In this document: positions 10,400 through 20,559 of the stretch, one piece after another
Numbering within the stretch: position 1 is the first letter of the stretch
Layout of the letters: every line of letters starts with the position of its first letter
NCBI GenBank assembly: GCA_021292165.1
Contig: CM037877.1
Location: forward strand, 79,726,524-79,790,523
Direction of reading: 5' to 3'
Source: Shinisaurus crocodilurus
Lineage: Eukaryota > Chordata > Lepidosauria > Squamata > Shinisauridae
DNA length: 64,000 bases
Translations under genes and position numbers: made by a program
The notes under the pieces: model-generated
What the model saw: only the letters and a program-made list of their open reading frames with translations
Told to the model about the DNA's origin: nothing
Databases searched by the model: none

Positions 10400-10525
10400 C
10401 AGGGCGCCTGTGGCTGTTGTTGGAATAAAACTCCCATCATCCTTGATCATTGGGCATGCTGATTGAGGCTGATGGGAGTTGGAGTCTAACAGCATCTCTG
10501 GAGAGCCACAGGTGCTCCACCCTTG
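10400..10525. mobile_element. Short hAT-type foldback MITE, perfect 8-bp TSD
   Basis: Perfect 8-bp duplication GTATAAAC at 10392-10399 and 10526-10533. Left end CAGGGCGCCTGTGGCT pairs with the right end AGCCACAGGTGCTCCACCCTTG. The arms carry AACTCCCATCAT and CTGATGGGAGTTGGAGTC. At 126 bp it is non-coding and was mobilised in trans. Related elements are at 25830, 54901 and 59716. Confidence 0.88.
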
Positions 10526-11074
10526 GTATAAACTAAAGCAGGGATTGGGAACCTCCAGCCCACAGGCCAATTGGGAGGGTGAGCTGAGCAGCACATTGAG
10601 GAAGATCCCCATGCTTATCACGAAGGAAGGATGGGAGATTGTTGGTATATATAAGCAAAGTTAACTGGAAGCACAATACAACAGCAGCTACCCCCACATG
10701 AGCTGGTTAAAGCACAAAAAGAAACAGAGTTTACTCACAAATACAGTTTATGTATGTAGAAACGTATGTCGGTGGATCTTAGTTTCAAAGGAGTCCATTT
10801 ATTGTTCTGTTGGGGCAGCGTCTTTGCAAATGGCTTCAGGAGCTTTGCGGAGCTCCATGTTTGTTCAAAGGCAGGAGGAGAGAGTGTGTGCAAAAAGAAG
10901 TGGTAGGGACAAAAGGCAGGAAGAGGCATCACAATCACATACCATAGAGTTCCCAATTAACTGTCTGGTTTTAACCCTTCCCTCCTCCCTGAAAATTTGC
11001 ATGCTGAAAAGTTGCATTCTATATCCAACAGAAATAACAGGGGGAATTCCCATAGATTAGAATGCCACTCATAG
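10526..11074. other. No recognisable feature
   Basis: Unique-looking DNA. A partial MITE end (GGGATTGGGAACCTCCAGCC, about 10543) is visible; no exon-like frame. Confidence 0.4.
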
Positions 11075-11650
11075 GTCCAATTTATTCATTCATTTATTTA
11101 TTTATTTATTTATTTATTATTTAATACATTTTTATACCACCCAATAGCCGAAGCTCTCTGGGTGGTTTACAACAGTTAAAATCATAAAATACAATATAAA
11201 ATATAAAATTTAAAACCACAGATTAAAAACAAACAGCAGAGCTAGCAGCAGCACTTACAATAACGGAATAAAAACAATTACAAGATTAAAATGATTAAGA
11301 TGATTAAAATGCCTGGGAGAACAGAAAGGTCTTCACCTGGCGCCGGAAAGAATACAAAGTAGGCGCCAGGCGAACCTCTTTGGGGAGCTCATTCCATAAC
11401 CGGGGTGCCACAGCAGAAAAGGCCCTCCTCCTGGTAGCCACCTGCCTCACTTCCTTTGGCAGGGGCTCTCGGAGAAGGACCGCTGATGCAGATCTTAGTG
11501 TCCGGGCAGGTTGGGAGGGAGAGCAGTGTGCTAAGAGTTTCAACCACTCATTATCTTCACCAATGGGGGAAGAGATGAAGCAGGCAAAACCATATTCCTG
11601 GCAGAGGCGCCAGGTGGAGGAGCACTCCTCCACCCACAGTGCCTTGATCA
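11075..11650 (-). mobile_element. 5'-truncated L2/CR1-type LINE end, split by hAT-like insertion
   Basis: Reading minus, an ORF C-terminus ends at 11304, then a 3' UTR and an (AAAT)n tail (about 11085-11120). The UTR includes the complement of CCAATAGCCGAAGCTCTCTG, shared with tails at 23034, 34300 and 37535. Part of the element's upstream sequence resumes after the 11651-12271 insertion, but is rearranged. Confidence 0.8.
11304..11530 (-). pseudogene. LINE ORF C-terminus (PRLWNELP motif)
   Basis: Minus-strand peptide contains RTLRSASAVLLREPLPKEV, RRRAFSAVAPRLWNELPKEV and FRRQVKTFLFSQAF before the stop. This is the conserved C-terminal end of L2/CR1-group reverse-transcriptase ORFs. The open frame extends upstream into unrelated sequence and then the GC-rich insertion, so the long frame seen there is artificial. 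Confidence 0.85.
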
Positions 11651-11905
11651 CAGGGCCGGCGCTACCGCTAGGCAAACTAGGCGGTTGCCTAGGGCGCGTG
11701 GCTGAAGAGGGCGCGGAAACGCTGCGCTCCTCTTCTCTGCCGCTGTGCCGCCCCCGCCAGGCCTCCGCCTCCCCACCCTCCCGCCCGCTGCCGCCGCTGC
11801 GCCTCCCCCCGCCCGCCCGCTCGCTCGCCGCTGCGCCTCCCCCCGCCCTCCCGCTCGCTGCTGCTGCGCCTCCCGCCGCCATCGCCACCCCCCAACCCCC
11901 CCGTC

Positions 11906-11932
11906 ACCCCCACCCCCACCCCCACCCCCACC
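11906..11932. repeat. (CCCCCA)n tract
   Basis: Four to five hexamer units inside the GC-rich hAT-like element. Confidence 0.9.
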
Positions 11933-12080
11933 CGTCACCTACCTTCGTCGCGTCACTTCCGGAGCCCCGCCCGCGTTGTTTTGGCTGGAGGAACCAGGGC
12001 AACAGGGCTTAAACAGCCCTGTTGCCATGGTTTCCCCAGCAAAAAACAGTGCGGGGGTCCCGTCGCGTCGCGTCACTTCA

Positions 12081-12098
12081 GGAGGAGGAGGAGGAGGA

Positions 12099-12132
<34 letters not shown>

Positions 12133-12149
12133 GCCGCCGCCGCCGCCGC
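12081..12149. repeat. Compound trinucleotide repeat (GGA)n(CAG)n(CCG)n
   Basis: Roughly six GGA, ten CAG and six CCG units adjoin without spacers. It lies within the GC-rich transposon, not within a gene I can recognise. Confidence 0.95.
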
Positions 12150-12271
12150 AGCCAGGGCGGGGGGGAAGGTAGGTTGGTGGTGGTGGCGCAGGTTTTTTTT
12201 TTTGCTGCTTTGGAGGGGGGGCGCTAAATATTTTTTCGCCTGGGGCGCCAAACTGCCCTGCACCGGTCCTG

Positions 12272-12340
12272 CTTGATCAGGATGGCTTTGATCAGGATGG
12301 CTTGATCAGGATGGCCTGATGGCTTGATCAGGATGGCTTT
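12272..12340. repeat. Short tandem duplications of GATGGCTTGATCAG
   Basis: Four imperfect copies of a GATCAGGATGGC(TT) word directly after the transposon's right target duplication. The word includes the target-site sequence itself. Confidence 0.8.
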
Positions 12341-12778
12341 CCCAATAGGGGAAAGCATGGGGCAGGCAAAGTTGGGTTCCTGGCTTATGCACGAGGTGGA
12401 GGAAAACTGTAAGGCAGGCTGAATTTGTTGGTTGCCCTTTTTTTTAACTGATCTTGCTCCTGCGGATCAAGATGAAGAAATTAAGCAAGCAGCACTTTTT
12501 CTGGCATTCCTGGAGGTGAAGGTGGGGAAAGCTTTGCCTGCACAATTTCTGTGTGCAGGGCTGAGGTTAAAGTCACTGGAGCAGAATGAGTGCTGGCAAC
12601 CTCAGGCCCAGATGATACGTTCTGCAGAATTAACTACCGGTAGTAGAACATTTCCTGGATGAGAATTTCCTGCACATAAAAATTTGCATGTCGAGAAGAA
12701 AAGTTCAACCTGGTCCTTTCCTTGACATGCTAGGTGGGTGGTAGGGGTGACTTTCACCTACTTTCTTTGGTGCTTTAA

Positions 12779-12779
<1 letters not shown>

Positions 12780-12816
<37 letters not shown>
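12780..12816. repeat. (AAC)n microsatellite
   Basis: About 12 units. Confidence 0.95.
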
Positions 12817-13250
12817 CCTTTACCCTATGGGAAACCAATGGGAGGGAATTAATTATGCCAAGTGCAGGGCTGACATAATTTGGGGATCTGCTGGCATAAT
12901 TTGGGGCAGGGGGCAGGAGACTGAAGGGGCTAAATAAATAAATAAACATGCCCCCATAATGCCCTGTTTTATCTCTTACTTCCCACAGAATACTACAGGT
13001 GGGTCATTGACAGTGGTAGACCTTTCCATCGCAGCACTGGGGAGTCCTTCACACATGGACCCACCTCTCCACCTGTGGAAAGGAAGGTCCAAAGCCTCCT
13101 ACATCCCCACAGCTGTCCTCCCAGGGAGTATAGAATTGCTCACTTAATAGTACTAAAATATTACTAAATCACCACAAACATCTCTGGTACTTTTTTCTCA
13201 AAAAGGGCTACTCTGAAAATTCCTGCTATAACTCAGAGAGGGATGCAGTA

Positions 13251-13311
<61 letters not shown>
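13251..13311. repeat. (AAT)n microsatellite
   Basis: About 20 uninterrupted units. Confidence 0.97.
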
Positions 13312-13312
<1 letters not shown>

Positions 13313-13746
13313 GGCATGGTGACATTTGTGCTAAATTCTGTACTATATCCTACTAACCTTTTATGGGACACATTTGACTGGTGTCTCTTTTTAAAAAGGA
13401 ATGTTCCCAAAGTATAGATAATGTATATTTTGCCCCTTTGCCTTGCTGTGTTATACTTCCCCCTCCCCTCCATTTGTTATGAGAGAGATCAGGGAGCTTC
13501 TGGAATTCCATCCAAATCTCCCTTTATATGAGAACAATGGATAGTCTTGAGGGAAAAAGAATAGGAAGGCCTTGCAGAGTTTGGAAGGACTCTTTTAAAA
13601 AATAAATAAATTATTATAAACTAATTATTAATTATTATAAACTACATACAAAAACTATAATACACAAACATACAACTAAAATAAATCATAAAGTGCACCC
13701 CCCCATACACACCTAGGGATCAACTAGTATACATCCATCCCCTTAA

Positions 13747-15363
13747 TCAATTAATTTCCACATTCCAAAAATATAACATATCCTGACAAGGCATACTCCC
13801 CTTCCCCTTTATTAATACATAGTCTAATAATTGATTCCATATATCCATAAAATTCTTCTTCTTTAACTGTCCCTTTTTGCATTTGATACTACAAGTTAAT
13901 TTATCATTTAGGGCTATATCCCAAACCTCTTTATACCAATCAGTTATTAGGAAAACATGTTGTACTTTCCATTTCCTCGCTATCATTAACCTAGCCGCAG
14001 TTAACAAGTTTACAATTAGTTCCTTCGTATTTTGGGCACAAGTGACTTTATCGGTTATTGATAACAAAGCAAATTTAGGACAGACCTCTAGATTAATACC
14101 AATAATTTCCGATATTTCTGTAAAAACTTCTCGCCAAAATTCCAGAACATTTTTACAACTCCACCACATATGAGCATATGTACCTATTTCCTGACATCCC
14201 CTCCAGCAAAGTGCGAAGCTATTGTTATCTATTCTATTTAATCTTACTGGAGTTAGGTACCATCTCCATATTATTTTATAGAAATTCTCCTTTATCCTAG
14301 TTGACATAACTTTCACAATCCGTCTATCCCATATATCCCATATATTGTTCCAGCCCACCTTCGAGGTCACCTCTTAAAATTCATTATCCCATACTGTCTT
14401 AAGATGGTTCAAGTTACAGGAACCTAGATTCCACCTAAACATCAGGAAAAATTTCCTGACTGTCAGAGCAATAAGACAATAAGACAATGGAATCAACTAC
14501 CTAGGGAGGTGGTGGGCATTCCCACTCTGGAGGCATTCAAAGTGCAGCTGGACAGACATCTGTCAGAGATGCTTTGACCTGGATTCCTGCATTGAGCAGG
14601 GGGTTGGACTCGATGGCCTTGTAGGCCCCTTCCAACTCTACTTTTCTATGATTCTATGATTCTATGATCTTGTTCTTCTGCTTTTTGAGTCAATCTGTAT
14701 AAATTCCTTGTTATACTTCTAGTGGACGCTTTCCCTTCTAAACCATCTCTAGACATAATCTTTTCAAAATTAGTTAAATCTCTCTCATCCTCGGTTTTCC
14801 TTTTCCACTTCTTTGACCACTGTTCTAACTGTAATAAATTTAACCATGACACTCTTCTTCTCCCAACAATTCCCATTATTTGGTCTCTAGTCCCCATCTT
14901 TTCCACCCAATCTGATAATCTAATAACCCTTGCTTCTCTTAATATACCCTCCAAATCCACTCTTAAATTTTCGGGAAAGTCATTTAGAGCCACCACCGGA
15001 GTTAAAGGAGAAGTCCCTGGTATAAATATATTCCTCGTAGTACTCCAAATATCTAACAAAGTTCTTTAAAAGGGTTGTCTATATTTTTAATCATTTTGTT
15101 ATTCTTTTTAAGAAAAAAAATATTCTCCAAAGTATTTCGTAATTCAGATGTTTCTAACTCCAACCACATTATTTCTTTAGGCCGTGCTATAATATCCACT
15201 GTATGTCTTAGCTGATTAGCTATATAATACCATTTTAAGTTTCGAAGACCCAAACCCCCTGCTTTTTGTGCTTTATACCATCTTGTTTTAGTAATCCTAG
15301 ACTTTTCCCCTCCATTACAATATGTATTAATAATTGTTTGCCATTCTTTACGTTCCTTATCTG
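13747..15363 (-). pseudogene. L1 ORF2 C-terminal part, interrupted by CR1
   Basis: 5' piece (about 15363-14669) includes MLDIWSTTRNIFIPGTSPLT and SWLNLLQLEQWSKKWKRK. The 3' piece (about 14400-13747) includes NFYKIIWRWYLTPVRLNRID. It also contains a zinc-knuckle-like CWRGCQEIGTYAHMWWSC (C-x3-C-x7-H-x4-C, near 14210-14160). Ends in a stop near 13747. Endonuclease and RT were never inserted (5' truncation). Long stretches remain open, so the copy is fairly young. Confidence 0.88.
14404..14668 (+). mobile_element. CR1 LINE 3' end inserted in L1-B
   Basis: Reads AACATCAGGAAAAATTTCCT, GGAATCAACTACCTAGGGAG, GTTGGACTCGATGGCCTTGT, CCTTCCAACTCTAC and ends in the diagnostic (ATTCTATG)n octamer repeat. 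L1-B continues either side, and L1-C gives the uninterrupted sequence (near 42715). No clear target duplication, as is usual for CR1. Confidence 0.93.
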
Positions 15364-15839
15364 AGAGTTTGGAAGGACTCATTCTGCTCTCAGTCAGCAG
15401 AAAGGGAGGATCCTCCAGGACAGGGTGAAGATGATTGGCCAAATGTAATGTACCTCACAGTTTGATGGATGGGAATGGAAAAGAGGGCCCTCCAGAATTC
15501 AACGGCCCAAATGATTTATGTTATGTGAACTGCTAGTGTTAAAAAACAAAACAAAAACCCAACCCATCTGCAGTTGTATCATTTAATATATTCCCATATG
15601 TTTATGGGTTTCTGTTTAAATACAAGCTGTGATCTGAAGCATCTCTGAAGGCATGGGGAGAGTTGAATCTCAGCCACATTTTATGGCTAGGAAAACAAAT
15701 GTACTTCTGAGGTTGCATTCACACACTGGAGCCTAGTTCTCACTCAGGTGGGAACCTGCTCCTGGGCTGTATCATTTCCGACTGCTTACATAAACAACAA
15801 CAACCCTGCACCGTGACCTGAAAAACAGCATGCCAGGGA

Positions 15840-16135
15840 GAAGGCTAGGCAACAACCCTTGTCCCGGACATCTAGATTTGCTAGGGTGTCCTAGCTAGTT
15901 TACAGTAGAACAATGTGTCCTACTTTACAGTGGACAACCCTGTGTTTGGAAGACTGTCAGAGGAAAGTGGTCTATTGGAAGGCATCCTCAATTTAAAGGG
16001 CTGTGTAGTCCAAGTCTGGTTTAAAGATAACCATAAGAAAGGAGAGCAGAGGTCTTGAAGCTGACCATCAAGAATTAGCACCTGGACAGCAAACTGCCCA
16101 GGCACACAGATCACCTGGTCACAGTCTTCTCTGAT
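15840..16135 (-). repeat. Unclassified interspersed repeat R1, inverted copy
   Basis: Reverse complement resembles 6290-6530: AGACTGTGACCAGGTGATC, CCAGGTGCT, GCTTCAAG, CAGCCCTTTAAATTGAGGAT. It extends about 60 bp further with GGACACATTGTTC-type sequence. Confidence 0.6.
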
Positions 16136-18346
16136 ATGGTAAGATGTATTGTATTTCTATTTAGATTAAAGTTATCATTTCTAAATTCGAATCTACACAT
16201 ATAAGTTACCATATGCACACTGTATGCAAATATGTGCCCTCCTTTTTTTTGTGATGGATTGCCTCTTTTTTGGCAACTCTGGTTATAGAGAAAATTGTGT
16301 ACCATTCTTCAGTGCTGTTTCCATATGATTCAGAAACAGGAGGGGTAATGAGTCCATAAGTATGGTACCAGCCCTAAAAAAAGCCATTTCCATTGTGCCC
16401 ACCAATCTAAACAAATGGGATATTCAAACTTTTTTCCAGGATTGAACCCAATCGGAGCGTGACTTCTTTATGTGAATCAAATGAGCAGGTTGAGAGATCC
16501 AGTGGGTGCTGTGAAGATTAAAGAAGGTAGTGTTAATATTATTTCAATATAATGTTTGTAAATGGCATAAGAAAGGGGGAAAAATCTTAATTTTAAGAGA
16601 TTTTGGATGACATCCATGAATTCAAAAGCATCCAGTCAAGCCAAGAACCAAGCAACATTACGGTATGCTTTTAATTGTTACTAACACAGTAAGAAAAAGG
16701 GAGCAGTCATGATTAAAATCTACTGTGGTTTACAAACATGCACACACACCATGAATGTATGTGAAAGAGCAGTAACATACAGATCAGATTGAATTTCTGA
16801 AACAGCCACTTCAACTTAACCTTCTTTTGGCAGAGAAAAGTGCCAGGCACTGCCCTGCCAATGTAGGCTGTCTGTCATTGATTGTGACTGTGGTCTGTTT
16901 ACTATTCTGTGTGGGAGGCTTTCTCAAGCACCCATTCTCCCCATGTCTCCTTACAACATACCCATGATCAGTCAAGGAGAGAGGGGAAAGAAAGCCTTTG
17001 AATTTTGAGCACAGGGTGTAAAAAAAAAAAGAAGAAAGGGGAAAAAAATGCAGCACGGTATTGGAATGGTTTCTTTAAAACACACACGCACAACAACAAA
17101 AAGTCCCCCCCCCCGTTTTCTTTGTGTTGAAAAGCCAAGTCTTTTAGAAGGCTAAAGCAAATTAAGAGCTGCCCCTCTAAGTATTTCCCTCCCTCTTTTT
17201 GGTGGAGTCGGAGTAAATGTATTTGTCCACGAATATTTGTTATTGGAAGTGCTGAATAAAAGAACAGCCATGAGGAAAAGAAACTGAATGCACGATAGGG
17301 GAGCAAGAGGGCATGTGTGATCCCACAACAAAAGGCATACAAGAAGCAGTTGTACTCAGTAAGAGTGGGAATTCTTACAGCAGGCAGGTGGCTTAACTAA
17401 AGAAAAAGAAAAAAGAAAAAAAAACAGAGTAAACTATGTAGTCAATTATACATGCAATATGACCTGCTCTGCTTCATAGGTTCAGATTCTAGACTGTCCT
17501 GCAGATCTGTGTGAAGGAGGCCAGGCTGCATCATATGTTTGTGGCTTTGGTTTTTCACATGCAATATTGGCCTTCTGACAAGGAGGTACTTTTTTGTTGA
17601 ATTATTAAGGGAGTTATGCAAAAAAAAATAAAAATCTGTCAGTTTCTCCCATCCAACCCCCAATGATATTATTGCCAGGAGCTGAGTAGTACCTGAGCCA
17701 TCCCAAAAGGAGCAAACGTTTGGAAGTTCCTCTATCTTGTGCAGTCAAAAGCCAGACAAAAATGAATGAAGAGCTCCAAAAAGGATATAGAAGAATAACT
17801 GGAAAACAGAGTTTGGTTTTTCTTTTTCATACTAGCAAAATGAAAAGCAAACTGCATGAGTGGTCACGGCTCAGGTCTGGTTTGAAGTGGCTTTTTGAAG
17901 AAGTTTTCTTCAGCAATATTGCCATTTAATTTTAAACAAGGGCAGCAATACTTAATTGATTAATCAATTTCTGGATTATTTTGATCAACTAACAGGTACA
18001 CCTGATTAATGGGGCAACTGATTTTATTTTTAATAGAAACATTCATATGTACAAAGGCCAGATAATGTGTCATCTTTAAAAAGGCATTCCTTCCTGTGTA
18101 TGAGAGAAGATGGAATGCCTCCTCAAAGACGGTGCCTGTTCTGACACGTATGCCTCACCTAAAAGCAAAGTATTCTTTGAACTTTAGAGCTAGCTATTGC
18201 TTGTCTCACATGCAAATTCATGCAGATCTAGTTAATTAATTTACTCAAATTCATGATTCATCACTGAAGATTTCTTTAACTAAGTGACACCATTCTTCCC
18301 AGCCCAAACCCCCATGTTAGAAATCTGGTTTGCCTTGAACCACTTA
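16136..18346. other. No recognisable feature
   Basis: AT-rich unique-looking sequence with short poly-A and C runs (17020-17045, 17105-17115). No domain-bearing frame and no repeat I recognise. Confidence 0.5.
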
Positions 18347-18461
18347 GGGCGCAACCATATCCAGGTTTAGACAGAAAAAGTCCTACAACTCCCGTGGCTG
18401 GCTGGGGGATGCTGGGAGTTGTGGGACTTTTTTCTGTCTAAACATGCATAGGATCGCACCC
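18347..18461. mobile_element. PIF/Harbinger-like foldback MITE, TTA TSD
   Basis: TTA flanks both ends (18344-18346 and 18462-18464). Left end GGGCGCAACCATATCCAGG and right end GCATAGGATCGCACCC are inverted repeats. Inner arms are TAGACAGAAAAAGTCCTACA and its complement. The centre carries ACAACTCCC and GGGAGTTGTGGG. A 3-bp TTA duplication is typical of PIF/Harbinger. Confidence 0.8.
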
Positions 18462-19262
18462 TTAAATGGGTGTGGGAAGCCGCCTTGTTAGTCATCCCAG
18501 CAGGGTCAGATTTTGGTTGAAAAACATGCAAGACTTTGGTAATCTTTATACATTTTTAGCCCAGAAGATCCTTTTTGGCCCAACTATTTGTCTCATGGTC
18601 TTTCTTCGGAGGTTTCCTGCAGTTACCAATCATATTCCCACGCCTCGTTCTATAAGGCGTGTAAGATTTACTATGTTCTCAGCTTCCTGTGCTTTCAGTG
18701 GGGAGGCTATTTTCCCCCCTTCTTTTTTTCTCTCTCCTCAAATGCTCGTAGTGCTAAGCAGTCATGATTCTTAGGTTCATGGCAAATGTTTCACAAGAAT
18801 GGGTCACTGCAGGCCGTCTATACATTGTTTCTCCCTTCCTGTCAGGTTGAATATTGAAGAACAGTTTGAGCATTTGTGTTGTGGACTGCTTGATAGCCTT
18901 CCCTGACAGGGCTTTACTAGAGCTATAACTAGAGGCCACCCATCTTGTTTCTCTTGAATAAAAATTTTAGCTCTAGCAAATTCATTCAACATAACAATTT
19001 CCCCTCTTTTTCTTTTTGAAGAACTGTGAAGGAGGGAACAAATGCACATTCTCTTATTCTTCCCATGAATGTTATTAATGCCACTTTCTTTAGTCACAAA
19101 GACTCTACACATTTGTACCAGCAACATTCACTGTGTGTGTGTTTGTAAGTAAGTAGGGGAGAGGTATATACATATATATGGGCTCTCCCCTAACCATGCT
19201 TTATGGACTGTCAACTATAAAAGTTTAGAAAGTAATATTAAAGTGACTGTTCAAGTAAACTA

Positions 19263-19525
19263 CAGTAATACCTTGGATTGCAAGTAACTTGGTCTGAGAG
19301 CGTTTTGCAAGACAAGCAAATTTTTTATATAAATTTTGACTTGATAAACAAGTGACGTCTTGCAATACAAGTAGTGTAGGAATGTAACCGCTTGCCTCGA
19401 GCGGGCGTAGCAGGCAGAAATCGGCTCCGCTCACGCCCTCCAGAGACTCGCTTTGATATAAGAGTGTTTTGGATTACAAGCACGGTTCCGGAATGAATTA
19501 TGCTTGCAATCCAAGGTATTACATG
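19263..19525. mobile_element. Tc1/mariner-superfamily (Tigger-like) MITE
   Basis: Inverted repeats CAGTAATACCTTGGATTGCA (after a TA at 19261-19262) and TGCAATCCAAGGTATTAC (to about 19522). Subterminal AACTTGGTCTGAGAGCGTTT and CTTGATAAACAAGTGACGTC match my memory of a Tigger-type element known in vertebrates. The right TA flank is degraded. Non-coding. Confidence 0.75.
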
Positions 19526-19776
19526 TTTCTAATGTAGTGAAACAAAGCCTTGTCACTCAGTGGATGTCCTTTATTTAAGGTGTTTTTATGGTTTTGAAGT
19601 GTATATAAGAGAAACAGGTGGAGAACACTTTGACCAGGTTTACAGAAGTTTAGTTGAATGAGTGCCCAGACCAGAGTAGAACATTTGAAGCATCTTCAGC
19701 AAAAGATTAGAAATGCAGCTTTAAATCTGCCATAGAATTCTATTATAACCCTAGAAATGCTCAGAAATGTAGATTA

Positions 19777-19970
19777 GGAATATAGGAAGCTGTATAATAC
19801 TGAGTCAGAGCATTGGTTCATCCAGCTCAGTATTGTCTGCTCTGTCTGGCCGTGGCTATCCAAAGTTTCAGACAGGAGTCTTTGCCAGCCCTACCTGGTG
19901 ATACTGGAGCTTGAACCTGGGAGCATTTGCACGCAAAACACATGCTCTGCCGCTCAGCTATGGTTCATTG
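19777..19970 (-). mobile_element. tRNA-derived SINE (family S2)
   Basis: Minus orientation. The tRNA-like head is at the right (complement of GCATGCTCTGCCGCTCAGCT, i.e. an AGCTGAGCGGCAGAGCATG A-box region). The tail at the left is AGGAAGCTGTATAATACTGA. The middle carries GAGTCAGAGCATTGGTTCAT. Other copies are at 34148-34517 (plus) and 62562-62715 (minus). Confidence 0.8.
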
Positions 19971-20138
19971 CTAAGGCATGGTTCAGACATATGAAAGCCC
20001 CCTGAGAATGTTGCTTGTCATGCCACAACTCCTGTGGTTTCCCTTGAAGAAATTTCTTAGCTGTACCTTGAAACCCACTGGTAATGTGTAGGAACTCCTT
20101 GGAATGAAACAACCTTTGGCACACGCACACGAACGAAC

Positions 20139-20170
<32 letters not shown>
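20139..20170. repeat. (AC)n microsatellite
   Basis: About 15 units with one or two interruptions. Confidence 0.95.
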
Positions 20171-20299
20171 TCCTCAGATTTTTCACTTGAGGAGAAAGCC
20201 TCCCAAATTTGCTTTAGGCTGCAATCTGATACCTACTTACCTGGAAATAAGCCCCATTGTCACGTGGACGTGTATAGGACTGTATCGTTAGGTGAAATT

Positions 20300-20455
20300 T
20301 CAATTTGTTTGTTTGTTTGTTTACTTGTACCTTTTATACTCCACCCTTTAGCCAAAAAAAGCTCCCAGAGTGGCTTACAAAGATAAATAATATGACAGTC
20401 CCTGCCCTCAAGTTTACAATCTAAACTTAAGAGACATGGCACACAGGGAATAAGG
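20300..20455 (-). mobile_element. LINE 3' tail fragment (family T2)
   Basis: Contains ACTCCACCCTTTAGCCAAAA, GCTCCCAGAGTGGCTTACAA, AGTCCCTGCCCTCAAGTTTA and CAATCTAAA; very similar to 36475-36620. The orientation is inferred from the (TTTG)n end being the reverse complement of an A-rich tail. Confidence 0.65.
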
Positions 20456-20559
20456 GACAGAGAATATTTAATTTAATATATATTATTAAAAGAGTAAAAA
20501 TTGACCATTTGAAGAAATGGTGCCAGTGACAATTTACTACTTCTTCCTCCCCTGCTCAC

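Larger units (their letters stand above)
11651..12271. mobile_element. GC-rich hAT-like non-autonomous element, 8-bp TSD
   Basis: Flanked by a perfect 8-bp duplication CTTGATCA (11643-11650 and 12272-12279). Left end CAGGGCCGGCGC and right end GCACCGGTCCTG form an imperfect inverted repeat. The interior is a CpG island in AT-rich surroundings with tandem GCTGCGCCTCCCCCC-type units (about 11790-11880), a (CCCCCA)n run and a (GGA)(CAG)(CCG) tract. Both subterminal regions carry GGCGC(C/G) motifs (CCTAGGGCGCG; CCTGGGGCGCC). The long proline/serine frames are by-products of simple repeats. Confidence 0.85.
13593..15363 (-). mobile_element. 5'-truncated L1 (L1-B), 17-bp TSD
   Basis: A 17-bp target duplication AGAGTTTGGAAGGACTC lies at 13576-13592 and 15364-15380. 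The minus-strand copy contains the ORF2 3' part and 3' UTR (CATAAAGTGCACCCCCCC region near 13690). It is interrupted by a CR1 at 14404-14668. The 3' UTR is closest to L1-A. Confidence 0.95.

Noticed and set aside
11745..12276. Overlapping frames rich in Pro, Ser, Gln or Ala on both strands
   Set aside because: They are translations of simple repeats in the GC-rich transposon (all frames stay open in low-stop sequence); no domain and no conserved start.
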